Part shown: piece by piece, positions 21,856 to 30,341 of the stretch
Numbering within the stretch: position 1 is the first letter of the stretch
How the letters are laid out: the number at the start of each line of letters is the position of its first letter
Origin: Nitrospira sp.
GTDB taxonomy: Bacteria; UBA10199; SBBF01
Length of the DNA stretch: 35,532 bases
Assembly (NCBI GenBank): GCA_005240075.1
Contig: SBBF01000067.1
Coordinates: 1-35,532 of the forward strand
Direction: 5' to 3'
Program-made: the position numbers and the translations under genes
Notes under the pieces: generated by a model
Databases searched by the model: none
What the model was told of the DNA's origin: nothing
Seen by the model: only the letters and a program-made list of their open reading frames with translations

Positions 21856-22715
21856 CCTTGAAGTTTGTACCCATAGTGATCAAGCTTTCCCTGATTTTTT
21901 GTCCAGTTTTTGTCGACTTTTACTTTAAGATCCAAAAATACTTTTGTCCCCACAAGCTTTTCAAGGTCAACCCGGGCAGAGGAGCCGATTTTTTTGATCA
22001 TCGCCCCCCCTTTTCCGATCACCATCCCCTTCTGGGATTCTTGCTCAACAATAATCAGAGCCTCGATACGATGCCGATCAGCCGATTCCTTGAAATGAAT
22101 AATTTCGACAGCTGTGGCATAAGGGATTTCCTGATGCATCGATTCGAAAACTTTTTCGCGGATGATTTCGGCCGAGATTTCACGAAGGGAGGCATCGGTT
22201 AATTCATCTTCGGGGTAAAACCGGGGGCCTTCATTCATCAAACCTTCCACCATTCTTAAAAAATTATCGATTCCTGTTTTCTGCAGAGCTGAAATCAGGA
22301 CACAAGGAAGATCGGGAAACAAACGGCACAGTTTTTCACGGCTTGTTTTTCGGGCCTGTTCGGGCAAATCGCTCTTGTTGATAACCAGAAGGGAGGGTTT
22401 GGACAGGGTTTTAATTTTGGGAAAAGAGGGCTGATCCAAAGAAACCAGATAACAGAGAATATCGGCATCGGCGATCGCCTGATTGATTTCATCCATCATG
22501 AACCGGTTTAATTTTTTCTCGGAATAATGAATTCCAGGAGTGTCCAAAAAAATCATCTGGCAGGAATCGGTCGTGTAGATTCCTTTCAATCGTTTGCGGG
22601 TTGTTTGTGGTTTGTCTGTAACGGCGGCTATTTTGTCTTTGAGAATGGCGTTTAAGAGTGTTGATTTGCCCGAATTTGGCGCGCCTAAAATAGCAATATA
22701 TCCCGACTTAAACAT
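21852..22715 (-). CDS. era: GTPase Era
   Basis: Era is an essential GTPase that binds 16S rRNA and assists 30S assembly. The 287 residues contain G1 GAPNSGKSTLLNAIL, G3 DTPGIH, G4 NKSDLP and a C-terminal KH domain with VIGKGGAMIKKIG. The frame is open 30 codons further upstream (to 22805), but ATG 22715 gives the family N-terminus MFKSGYIAILGAPN and is preceded by GGAAGG. The upstream 30 codons are repeat copy C read in frame. It follows rnc; the rnc-era order is a common ribosome-biogenesis arrangement. Confidence 0.95.
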   Translation of the reverse strand: MFKSGYIAILGAPNSGKSTLLNAILKDKIAAVTDKPQTTRKRLKGIYTTDSCQMIFLDTPGIHYSEKKLNRFMMDEINQAIADADILCYLVSLDQPSFPKIKTLSKPSLLVINKSDLPEQARKTSREKLCRLFPDLPCVLISALQKTGIDNFLRMVEGLMNEGPRFYPEDELTDASLREISAEIIREKVFESMHQEIPYATAVEIIHFKESADRHRIEALIIVEQESQKGMVIGKGGAMIKKIGSSARVDLEKLVGTKVFLDLKVKVDKNWTKNQGKLDHYGYKLQG

Positions 22716-22808
22716 TGAGATACCTTCCTGCTCACCTTTGGCTTCGCGATAAAGGGAGCCTGCGAGCTCAGAACGGGTCAAGCCCGATTCTTCGTCATAT
22801 GGCATGCG
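22713..22808 (-). repeat. Structured intergenic repeat, copy C (upstream of era)
   Basis: This diverged copy fills the rnc-era gap. In sense direction: ATGACGAAGAAT, CGGG-CTTGA-CCCG, TTCTGAG, CTCCCTTTATCGCGAAGCC, then GGAAGGTATCTCAATG with the era start codon. The middle stem has the G/C version as in copy A, with one pair lost. The central hairpin seen in B and D is absent. It contains no stop in the era frame. Confidence 0.75.
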
Positions 22809-22813
22809 AGTGT

Positions 22814-23563
22814 TCAGAGTTTGCCGAGTTTAGCAAGAGCTTCGCGGGCCGCCGCCTGTTCCGCCTGTTTTTTGCTCTTGCCCATTCCTCTGCCGTAGAG
22901 TTCCCGATTGATCAAAAGATGAACTTCGAAGGTTTTGTCATGATCCGGACCCGATTCATTGACCAGCTGATACTGGGGAACCGACTGAAAAATATTTTGC
23001 GATTCTTCCTGAAGCTTTGTTTTAAAATCCCGGCTGATGTCCGAAGTGGTGGCGGCCGTCAACAAATCCTTGAACTGCGATTTGACCACCCGGTAGGCCG
23101 CTGGAAACCCCGAATCAAGATAAATCGCCCCCAACACCGCCTCAAAGGCGTCCGACAAGAGGGAATCCTTTTCGCGCCCCTGACACTGGTCCTCCCCCTT
23201 TCCCAGATAGAGATAATCCCCCAAATTGATTTGACGGGCCAGTTCTGCCAACTGCTGTTCGTTGACAACGGCCGCCCTCAGTTTGGACAAATCCCCCTCC
23301 GTTGAATCCTGAAAGGAATTCATTATCAAATCGCTGATGGCCAGTTCCAAAACGGCATCTCCCAAAAATTCGGTGCGTTCGTTTTGTTCCGTATACGGAA
23401 GACGATATTCATTGGCATAAGATTTGTGGGTGAGAGCCCGCTTGAGGAGGCTGAGATCCTTAAAACGATAACCCACTTTATGCTGGAATGTTTTAAGCTT
23501 CTTTTTTTCTGATGAAGAAACTGAATTCCAAAAAAGGGAAGATAACCTATAGAATATTTTCAA
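22814..23563 (-). CDS. rnc: Ribonuclease III
   Basis: RNase III cleaves double-stranded RNA in rRNA and mRNA processing. The catalytic domain has the signature NERTEFLGDAVLELAISD, with acidic residues also in LSDAFEAVLGAIYLDSG. The C-terminal dsRBD has the typical KKQAEQAAAREALAKL. The open frame reaches 23701, but that part overlaps mnmA. TTG 23563 has GGGAGG five bases upstream and gives 249 residues; ATG 23587 is an alternative (257 residues). Either start overlaps the mnmA end, so the two are probably translationally coupled. Confidence 0.94.
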   Translation of the reverse strand: MKIFYRLSSLFWNSVSSSEKKKLKTFQHKVGYRFKDLSLLKRALTHKSYANEYRLPYTEQNERTEFLGDAVLELAISDLIMNSFQDSTEGDLSKLRAAVVNEQQLAELARQINLGDYLYLGKGEDQCQGREKDSLLSDAFEAVLGAIYLDSGFPAAYRVVKSQFKDLLTAATTSDISRDFKTKLQEESQNIFQSVPQYQLVNESGPDHDKTFEVHLLINRELYGRGMGKSKKQAEQAAAREALAKLGKL

Positions 23564-24632
23564 TCCACCCTCCCCCCAAGACTTCATCGTTCCTGTAAAA
23601 AACAGCCGCCTGTCCCGGAGTGACGCCAAAATGCGGCTCCTTGAATTTGACAATAACGGAATCCGCCTCACCTTCTGCTGTCCATAGCACAGGAATTTCA
23701 TTCCTCTGATATCGAATTTTTACAAAACAGTCGTTCGGCGCGTCGGGGACAATCCATTTAACTCTGCCAGCCGTGAATCCCTGTCGATAAGTCAGCGAAC
23801 GGGGGCCCAGCCGAATCTCATTTCTTTCTGAATCGATCTGGGTCACATACAACCGCTCGCTGTGAGAGACCGATAACCCCCGACGCTGGCCAACGGTATA
23901 GGCATGAATTCCCTCATGCTGACCCAAAACGCTCCCCTTCTCGTCGATAAAAGCTCCCTTTCTCATTTCCGTCGATGGGTAATTCTTCTGAATAAAACGG
24001 GCATAATCATTGTCGGGAACAAAACAGATGTCCTGGCTTTCATGTTTGTCAGCTGTCGGGAGTCCCTGAGTTCTAGCCATTTTCCGGATTTCTTCCTTGG
24101 TATAATCTCCGATCGGCAGAAGGGTTCTGGCCAAAATATTCTGATCAAGTCCAAAGAGGACATAAGACTGATCTTTGGCAGAATCTATCCCTTTTAAAAG
24201 TCGATAAATTCCCCCCTCATCTTTTTTGATTCGAGCGTAGTGACCGGTTGCCAGATAATCGGCTCCCAATTTTTGAGCTTCCATCAACAGACGGTCAAAC
24301 TTGACATGCTGATTGCACAAAACGCATGGATTGGGGGTTCTCCCTTCTCTGTAAGCTTGCACAAAGGGAAGGATGACGTTCTCTTCAAAATGTTTTTTGT
24401 AATTAAAAGCGTAAAAGGGAATGTCCAACTGAGCGCAGACCGCTCCCGCATCGTTGATATCCTCAAACGAACAGCAGGTTTTGGAATTTTCTTTTCGCGA
24501 TGATTCGTTGTAATCCCACAGCTTGAGCGAAATTCCAATGATCTCGTATCCCTCTTTTTTCAGCAAAAGAGCGGCGACCGAGGAATCCACTCCCCCCGAC
24601 ATCGCCACAACAACGCGCTTGTGATGCTTCAT
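23547..24632 (-). CDS. mnmA: tRNA-specific 2-thiouridylase MnmA
   Basis: MnmA thiolates U34 of tRNA(Lys, Glu, Gln). The 361 residues contain the PP-loop VAMSGGVDSSVAAL, the catalytic Cys106 in TPNPCVLCNQHVKF and the second Cys203 in HESQDICFVPD. TGHYARI, KDQSYVLF and the C-terminal barrel (FKEPHFGVTPGQAAVFY) are also typical. Its ATG overlaps the end of the cysteine desulfurase gene (ATGA, 24629-24632), which would supply the persulfide sulfur. The pairing is a strong functional context. Confidence 0.97.
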   Translation of the reverse strand: MKHHKRVVVAMSGGVDSSVAALLLKKEGYEIIGISLKLWDYNESSRKENSKTCCSFEDINDAGAVCAQLDIPFYAFNYKKHFEENVILPFVQAYREGRTPNPCVLCNQHVKFDRLLMEAQKLGADYLATGHYARIKKDEGGIYRLLKGIDSAKDQSYVLFGLDQNILARTLLPIGDYTKEEIRKMARTQGLPTADKHESQDICFVPDNDYARFIQKNYPSTEMRKGAFIDEKGSVLGQHEGIHAYTVGQRRGLSVSHSERLYVTQIDSERNEIRLGPRSLTYRQGFTAGRVKWIVPDAPNDCFVKIRYQRNEIPVLWTAEGEADSVIVKFKEPHFGVTPGQAAVFYRNDEVLGGGWIENIL

Positions 24633-25759
24633 GTTTGCATTCTCCTCAAAACCGTTTCAAATACTTTCAATAAATCTTCAATCTCCCCTTCCGTTGTCAT
24701 GCGTCCGAACGAAAGGCGGATTGATCCGGCCGCTTCTTTTTCATCAACCCCCATGGCCAAGAGAACACGGGATACCTCCAGCGAGCCCGATTGACAAGCA
24801 GACCCAAACGAAGCGGAGACCCCTTCCAGATCAAGGTTAGCGAGCAACGTATGGCCTAACAAACCGGGGAAAGCCAGATGAAGCGTCCCTGGCAACTGAT
24901 GATCACTTTCGTGAAAAATAACGTTGCGGTCAATATTTTTTAAGCCGGTTTTCAGCTTGTCCCTCAACCGTTTTTGACGTTCTGTCTCCTGTTTAAGATC
25001 ACTAAGTGAAAAATCAAGAGCTAACGCAAGACCTGCAATGCCGGAGACATTCAATGTTCCGGCTCTTCTCCCCCTTTCATGCGCTCCTCCCTTAAACCAG
25101 GGAATAAAAGGAGCCCCTTTTTTAATGATCAGAGCCCCCATCCCCTTGGGCCCATAACATTTGCAGGCCGATAGAGTTAAAAAATCGGCATCAATTTGGC
25201 TAAACGAAAGAGGAATCTTGCCAACAGCGCAGGCTGAATCGGTATGAAACAGGGCCCCTTTGTTGTGGGCTATCTCCGCCACTTCCTGAACCGGAAAAAT
25301 AAAACCGGTCTCGTTGTTGACTGCCATGAGGGAGACCAGCGCTGTCTGATCATCAATCAATTTTTTCCACTCATTTAAATCGGTTTCTCCTTTTGAATTA
25401 ACGTAAACCGTTTTGACTTGAAAACCTTTTGTTTTTAAAAACTCAAGTGGTTTTAAAACAGAATCGTGTTCTGTTTCTGTCGTAACGATCGTCTTTCGCT
25501 TATTCTGCTCGCCGACCAAATGAAGAACAGCGTTGTTTCCTTCTGTTGCTCCCGATGTAAAAACAATCTCTTCTTCCTGGCATCCGAGAAGAAAGGCAAT
25601 TTTCTCACGGCTTTCGTCAATCTTTCTTTTGGCTAATCTTCCCTCTCTGTGGGCGCTGGAAGGATTTTTGTAATCAGCAGAAAGAGATTCAATCAGGATC
25701 TCCTTGACCTGGGGGGCCAAGGGGGTGGTGGCGTTGTAGTCGAAATAAAGTTGCAGCAT
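24629..25759 (-). CDS. Cysteine desulfurase (NifS/IscS family)
   Basis: A PLP enzyme that moves sulfur from cysteine to a protein persulfide, here probably for MnmA. The 376 residues have the PLP Lys200 in SACKCYGPKGMGAL, Asp174 in FHTDSACAVGK, and the catalytic-loop Cys322 in SFGSACQSGSLEVS. Two usual PLP contacts are changed: the Gln after Asp (HTDAVQAVGK in NifS) is Cys177, and the His before the Lys (SAHK) is Cys199. With Cys201 next to the Lys this makes a Cys-rich active site. The start codon and Shine-Dalgarno come from repeat copy D. It is the first gene of the run through mnmA, rnc and era. Confidence 0.93.
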   Translation of the reverse strand: MLQLYFDYNATTPLAPQVKEILIESLSADYKNPSSAHREGRLAKRKIDESREKIAFLLGCQEEEIVFTSGATEGNNAVLHLVGEQNKRKTIVTTETEHDSVLKPLEFLKTKGFQVKTVYVNSKGETDLNEWKKLIDDQTALVSLMAVNNETGFIFPVQEVAEIAHNKGALFHTDSACAVGKIPLSFSQIDADFLTLSACKCYGPKGMGALIIKKGAPFIPWFKGGAHERGRRAGTLNVSGIAGLALALDFSLSDLKQETERQKRLRDKLKTGLKNIDRNVIFHESDHQLPGTLHLAFPGLLGHTLLANLDLEGVSASFGSACQSGSLEVSRVLLAMGVDEKEAAGSIRLSFGRMTTEGEIEDLLKVFETVLRRMQT

Positions 25760-25890
25760 TATATACCTTCCCGCTTCGCCCCTTCGGGGCTTCGCGATTC
25801 ATCCAACAACTCAAAAGCTTTTGAGTGCTGGATGAAGGGCCTCCGGACTTAGAACTGGCCAAGCCAGATTCTTCGGCCTTTGGCGCAGAT
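25757..25890 (-). repeat. Structured intergenic repeat, copy D (upstream of cysteine desulfurase), with inserted palindrome
   Basis: In sense direction: GCCGAAGAAT, CTGGC-TTG-GCCAG, TTCTAAGTCCGGAGG, CCCTTCAT, an extra palindrome, ATCGCGAAG, CCCC-GAA-GGGG, CGAAGC and GGGAAGGTATATAATG with the start codon. The extra segment (about 25798-25836) holds ACTCAAAAGCTTTTGAGT, flanked by TTCATCCA and TGGATGAA, and interrupts what is CCTTCATCGCGAAG in copy B. The rest of the gap to 25915 holds nothing recognised. Confidence 0.82.
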
Positions 25891-25915
25891 ATCATGGCTC
25901 CTGGCAAGCTGCAAC

Positions 25916-27271
25916 TTATTGAACGGGAGCCGACGAGGCTGGATAAACCGAATCCTGCTGAATAATCACAAATTCCGTCCGGCGGTTTTGGCTCATCCCT
26001 TCCTTGGTGGTGTTGTCGGCAATCGGCTGGGATTCCCCATAACCTTTGGCAGTCAACCTTGAAGCATCGACCCCTTTACTGATGAGATAACTACGAGCTG
26101 ATTCGGCACGAGCCTGAGAGAGTTTCATATTATAGGCATCCGACGCGCGGGCATCGCAATGCCCCTGAACTTCAACCAGCCTCAAATGGGGGTTTTTTTG
26201 CATGACATCCACCACGTCATCCAAGACGGGATAAGAAATCGGCTTGATGGTTGCTTTGTCGGTATCGTAAAAAATCTTTCCCCAAAGAACAATTTTGCCC
26301 CCCTGAATACGGGGATCAGGTGGTGGAGCGGGCGGAGGACATTCCGGGCAATCTTCCGTAATCGGCGAAGTCCATCTCAACCCCGCAAAACCGCGGACGC
26401 GGGGAGAGCCCACTCCATCGATAATTCCCACTGTAGCTCCTACATCAAGCCCAAAACCGGAATCGCCAAAAACATACCGAATTCCCCCTCCCGCTTCCAG
26501 GGGGGTCGAGTTAGAAACCGAGAAAAAGTCCCTCATGACGGTGCTTCCATAAACCTCTGCGATCCCTTCCCATCCCTTTCCAAATTTGAGGTTCCCCGCC
26601 AATCCATACAAAAACTGATCGTCAATCCGGACCGCATTGCGGGTCACATCGTCCCGCAACGCCGCACCGACGTTTAAGGACATCGAAAAACGTTCGTGAA
26701 ACTGTCCATCCAGGATAATTATGGCCCCCCCGGTCATATGGCCATTTCCCATGTAACGAACGACATCACCGGTGGGAAGAGTCATAAAAGGCATGAAAGA
26801 CAAACCGACCCGATGCTTATCAATATCAAGCGCCCTGAACTTCATCATGAACTTTAAGTCCCCTACCCCTCCTCCATGATCGGGATCAGCATCGGCATCA
26901 TCGGTAAAAAATTGATTGTAGACAACAACCGGGACGGTTAATCCCATTTCAAACCAGTCGGTAAAACCAAGGGCCCCATACGCATCAAAGACAAACAGGT
27001 TGTCGATGACCGATTGCCTCCCCACCGCCGCTCCTGTAGCAACAAACTGAAGGGGGCGGTTGGAGTAATCAAAATAAAAACCGAGATGCCCTTGCCAAGC
27101 TTTCAAGTTTTGCGAACCGGAGACTGTAAAATAATCGGTGTTGTCCATCGCCGGATCGAAGGTGATCACTTCAAAACGGGATACATAAGCGGCGTGTGCC
27201 TTGACAATAAATAAAAATAGTCCCAGACAAACAAGCCCTACAAGCCCCGCCCGGCGTTTTTGAATCTGCAT
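25916..27271 (-). CDS. OmpA-family outer-membrane protein with beta-barrel
   Basis: 451 residues with a signal peptide (about 1-27, ending VKAHA-A). A beta-barrel region of about 290 residues is rich in alternating aromatic/Gly strands (LGFYFDYSNRPLQFVATG, GGGIRYVFGDSGFGLDVG). A Pro-rich linker with ECPPPAPPPDP leads to a C-terminal OmpA domain: KIFYDTDKATIKP, VEVQGHCDARASDAYNMKLS and QNRRTEFVI. This last domain binds peptidoglycan non-covalently. The layout is typical of large OmpA/OprF-like proteins in deltaproteobacteria. It has a good promoter and AAAGGAG eight bases before the ATG, and is probably monocistronic and well expressed. Confidence 0.92.
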   Translation of the reverse strand: MQIQKRRAGLVGLVCLGLFLFIVKAHAAYVSRFEVITFDPAMDNTDYFTVSGSQNLKAWQGHLGFYFDYSNRPLQFVATGAAVGRQSVIDNLFVFDAYGALGFTDWFEMGLTVPVVVYNQFFTDDADADPDHGGGVGDLKFMMKFRALDIDKHRVGLSFMPFMTLPTGDVVRYMGNGHMTGGAIIILDGQFHERFSMSLNVGAALRDDVTRNAVRIDDQFLYGLAGNLKFGKGWEGIAEVYGSTVMRDFFSVSNSTPLEAGGGIRYVFGDSGFGLDVGATVGIIDGVGSPRVRGFAGLRWTSPITEDCPECPPPAPPPDPRIQGGKIVLWGKIFYDTDKATIKPISYPVLDDVVDVMQKNPHLRLVEVQGHCDARASDAYNMKLSQARAESARSYLISKGVDASRLTAKGYGESQPIADNTTKEGMSQNRRTEFVIIQQDSVYPASSAPVQ

Positions 27272-27330
27272 GATTTGGCTCCTTTGTTGATGGATGGATG
27301 AACCATGAATAGAGATCTAAACTTGGTGAT

Positions 27331-27358
27331 ATTGTAGAGAATTTTTGGAGAGAGTCAA
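27331..27358 (-). promoter_or_regulatory. Sigma-70-like promoter of the OmpA-family gene
   Basis: On the minus strand TTGACT (27358-27353), 16-base spacer, TACAAT (27336-27331). The leader is about 55 bases and ends with AAAGGAG before ATG 27271, unlike the leaderless promoters elsewhere in the window. Confidence 0.7.
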
Positions 27359-27373
27359 CAAAATAGCAAAAAA

Positions 27374-28957
27374 TTACAAAAATGAAGAATCTTTCATCAG
27401 TTTGTAATCAATGCTATCTACCAATGCCTTGTAACTTGCTTGAATAATATTTTCAGAAACCCCCACCGTTCCCCAATGTTTTTCATGATCGCCGCATTCC
27501 AATAAAACGCGAACAGTCGCGGCTGTTCCTTTGGCAGTGGTTAAAACACGGACTTTGTAGTCCAGTAAACGGACCTCCTTCAACGCCGGATAAAACCGCT
27601 CCAATGCCTGACGAAGAGCCCGATCAAGGGCATGAACCGGCCCCACGCCGGTTGCCGCGGCGGTTTCTTCGCGCCCATCGACAGCCAGACTGATTTCAGC
27701 GCGGGAAACAGGTTGAATATTTTGTTGGCCGGAAATTTCGTCAGTCACTTTGAAAGAGTGAAGTGCAAAGTGCGGCGCGTAAAGCCCGATCTCCTTTCGA
27801 ATCAGAATTTCAAATGAGGCCTCCGCTCCTTCAAACTGGAATCCCTCATTTTCCATCTCCTTCAGTTTCGCCAGCAGAGATTTTGTTCGGGGGTCCTCTT
27901 TTTTCAGATCGATTCCAAATTCTTTTGATTTATGGAGAAGAGTCGAGAGCCCTGACAATTCAGAGAGAACAATCTTTCGCTCGTTGCCGACTTTCAAGGG
28001 GTCAATATGTTCATAGGTACGCGCGTCCTTCAGCATCGCATGAACATGAACTCCTCCTTTATGGGCAAAAGCGGAATCCCCCACGTAAGCTTGATGCCCA
28101 TCAGGAGCTCGGTTCGCCATTTCATCCACAAACTGGGATACAGACTTAAGGCGGGATAATCGGGCTCTCCCGATTGACTTCAATCCCATCTTCAATTCCA
28201 GATTGGGAATCACCGAACAAAGATTGGCGTTCCCGCATCTCTCCCCGATGCCGTTGATGGTTCCTTGAACCTGAATCGCCCCCTCACGAACAGCGGCCAG
28301 CGAATTGGCAACCCCCACTCCGCTGTCATTGTGGCAATGAATTCCAAATTTTCCCCTGATTTTTTGTTGAACCTGTTTCAAGATTCCCGAGATTTCAGAA
28401 GGGAGAGTCCCCCCATTCGTATCGCAAAGAACCAGAAGGTCGGCTCCTCCCTTCAAGGCGGAAGACAAGACTTCCAGGGCATATTTTTTGTCCGCCTTGA
28501 AACCGTCGAAAAAATGCTCGGCATCAAAAAAAACCTCTTTCTTGTTTTTCTTTAAATAATTGACCGATTCCTGGATGAGCTGAAGATTTTCCCGGAGGGG
28601 GATGCCCAAAGCAATCTTGACATGAAGATCCCAACTTTTTCCAAAAATACAGACCGTTTTTGTTCCTGCAGACAACAAACCCTTCAGAATGGGATCAGAC
28701 TCAAGATTCAAATCAGCCCGGCGGGTGGAGCCAAAAGCGGTTAAACGGGATTTTCTAAGTTTGAGTTCTTTTCGGGCCCGTTCAAAAAACTCGGAATCTT
28801 TAGGATTCGAACCGGGCCATCCCCCTTCAATATAATGGATCCCCAGTCCATCGAGTTTTTCGGCAACCAGAAGTTTGTCTTCGACGCTAAAAGCCACATC
28901 TTCCGATTGGGTACCATCACGAAGGGTGGTGTCGTAAATCTGGATGTAACGAGTCAT
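27374..28957 (-). CDS. cimA: (R)-citramalate synthase
   Basis: This enzyme condenses pyruvate and acetyl-CoA to citramalate, the first step of the threonine-independent isoleucine route. The 527 residues contain the TIM-barrel motif [61 protein letters not shown] and GERCGNANL, and a C-terminal regulatory domain with DYKVRVL. These features and the length fit the CimA (LeuA-like) branch as in Geobacter rather than 2-isopropylmalate synthase. Its ATG overlaps the aspartokinase stop (ATGA, 28954-28957), consistent with shared amino-acid metabolism. Feedback by isoleucine is a family inference. Confidence 0.93.
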   Translation of the reverse strand: MTRYIQIYDTTLRDGTQSEDVAFSVEDKLLVAEKLDGLGIHYIEGGWPGSNPKDSEFFERARKELKLRKSRLTAFGSTRRADLNLESDPILKGLLSAGTKTVCIFGKSWDLHVKIALGIPLRENLQLIQESVNYLKKNKKEVFFDAEHFFDGFKADKKYALEVLSSALKGGADLLVLCDTNGGTLPSEISGILKQVQQKIRGKFGIHCHNDSGVGVANSLAAVREGAIQVQGTINGIGERCGNANLCSVIPNLELKMGLKSIGRARLSRLKSVSQFVDEMANRAPDGHQAYVGDSAFAHKGGVHVHAMLKDARTYEHIDPLKVGNERKIVLSELSGLSTLLHKSKEFGIDLKKEDPRTKSLLAKLKEMENEGFQFEGAEASFEILIRKEIGLYAPHFALHSFKVTDEISGQQNIQPVSRAEISLAVDGREETAAATGVGPVHALDRALRQALERFYPALKEVRLLDYKVRVLTTAKGTAATVRVLLECGDHEKHWGTVGVSENIIQASYKALVDSIDYKLMKDSSFL

Positions 28958-30174
28958 CCTTTTCCCCCCAACTCAAACGCCTCATGCAAAACCTTGACCG
29001 CTTTTTCTCCATCCTTTTTCTTGACCACAACCGACACTTTGATTTCAGAAGTCGAAATCATTTCTATATTTACATTGTTCTCCGCCAACGTCTGAAAAAT
29101 TTTGGACGCCACCCCCGCATGCGAACGCATTCCCAGTCCCACAACCGAAACCTTGGCAATGTCTTCATCCGCATCCACTTTCTTGCAGCCAATATCCTCC
29201 GCCACTTTTTTGATAATGCCCTGGGCTCTGACCAGATCGGTTCGGGGAACGGTAAAGGTCATGTCGGTATGGCCGTCCTCGCTGATATTCTGGACGATCA
29301 TATCAACGTTAATCGCCGCCTCGGCAATCGGCCGGAAAATCTTCATGGCGATTCCTGGTTTGTCCACCAACCGCCGGAGCGAAATTTTGGCTTCGTCCTT
29401 GTTCAACGTGATGCCGGAAACAACCACTTCTTCCATATCTTTATCCTCCTTGGTTACCCGGGTCCCCTCGTTGTCATTTAACGAGGAACGAACCACCAGG
29501 TTGACTCCATACTTGGCGGCAAATTCCACCGACCGAATCTGCAACACCTTCGCTCCCAACGACGCCAACTCCAGCATTTCTTCATACGATATTTTTTTGA
29601 GCTTCAAGGCTTCCGGACAAATGCGGGGATCGGTGGTGTAAATGCCATCCACGTCGGTGTAGATTTCGCACAAATCGGCTTTCAGCGCGGCGGCCAACGC
29701 CACTCCGGTTGTATCCGATCCCCCCCGTCCCAATGTGGTAATATTCCCCTCCTCGTCCATTCCCTGAAAGCCGGCCACCACAACGACCATTCCTTTTTTT
29801 AAGGTATCGAAGATGACCTGGGCATCGATGTTTTTAATCCGCGCCTTCGAATAAACAGAATCGGTGAGAATCTTGACCTGATGTCCCAGAAAGGAGCGGG
29901 CCGGTTGTCCCGCTGACTGAAGAGCGAGAGCCAAGAGCCCAATCGTCACCTGCTCGCCGGTTGAAATGATCTGATCGTATTCCCGCTCGTCCGGGTTTGG
30001 AGAAACCGATCTGGCCAACTCAATCAGCCGGTTGGTCTCCCCCGCCATCGCCGACACCACCACAACAACATCATGTCCTTCTTTTCTGGTTTGAATGACG
30101 CGGCGTGCGACATTCCTGATTCGATCAATGTCCTGAACGGATGTTCCGCCATATTTTTGGACAATGAGTGACAT
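28954..30174 (-). CDS. lysC: Aspartate kinase
   Basis: Aspartokinase phosphorylates aspartate, entering the lysine/threonine/methionine pathway. The 406 residues have the N-terminal kinase motif [37 protein letters not shown] and [18 protein letters not shown]-terminal pair of ACT domains follows ([20 protein letters not shown] and [19 protein letters not shown]), expected to bind feedback inhibitors. Length is the usual monofunctional class. It is first in a two-gene unit with cimA. The upstream gap contains repeat relative E; no strong Shine-Dalgarno was identified. Confidence 0.95.
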   Translation of the reverse strand: MSLIVQKYGGTSVQDIDRIRNVARRVIQTRKEGHDVVVVVSAMAGETNRLIELARSVSPNPDEREYDQIISTGEQVTIGLLALALQSAGQPARSFLGHQVKILTDSVYSKARIKNIDAQVIFDTLKKGMVVVVAGFQGMDEEGNITTLGRGGSDTTGVALAAALKADLCEIYTDVDGIYTTDPRICPEALKLKKISYEEMLELASLGAKVLQIRSVEFAAKYGVNLVVRSSLNDNEGTRVTKEDKDMEEVVVSGITLNKDEAKISLRRLVDKPGIAMKIFRPIAEAAINVDMIVQNISEDGHTDMTFTVPRTDLVRAQGIIKKVAEDIGCKKVDADEDIAKVSVVGLGMRSHAGVASKIFQTLAENNVNIEMISTSEIKVSVVVKKKDGEKAVKVLHEAFELGGKG

Positions 30175-30177
30175 AAG

Positions 30178-30285
30178 ACTTGGGGCCCCTTCGGCCCGGT
30201 TGATGCTACTCGCATTATTTTATTTCGGGCCTCAGATGGCCCCAAACCCCCCGCTCACAACTGGCCAAGCCAGATTGTTCGCTTA
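30178..30285 (-). repeat. Partial relative of the structured repeat, copy E (upstream of lysC)
   Basis: In sense direction: GCGAACAAT, CTGGC-TTG-GCCAG (30273-30261), TTGTGAGC, then a GGGCC-ATCTGA-GGCCC hairpin (30243-30228) and GGGCC-GAAGG-GGCCC near the start codon. The first part matches copies A-D; the GGGAAGGTATATAATG end is missing. Confidence 0.6.
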
Positions 30286-30341
30286 AGACTTCACAGAAGC
30301 GAAATTAGAATGTTAAAAATTAAATGTAAATGAGAAATACT

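Noticed and set aside
22716-22805. In-frame N-terminal extension of era
   Set aside because: These 30 codons are repeat copy C; the Era N-terminus and the Shine-Dalgarno point to ATG 22715.
23564-23701. N-terminal extension of rnc inside mnmA
   Set aside because: The sequence is unlike RNase III, and good starts exist at 23563 and 23587 near the mnmA stop.
652-25890. Reading repeats A-D as plain rho-independent terminators of the preceding genes
   Set aside because: The stems lack a following U run and the elements end precisely at a downstream start codon, which does not fit termination as the main role.
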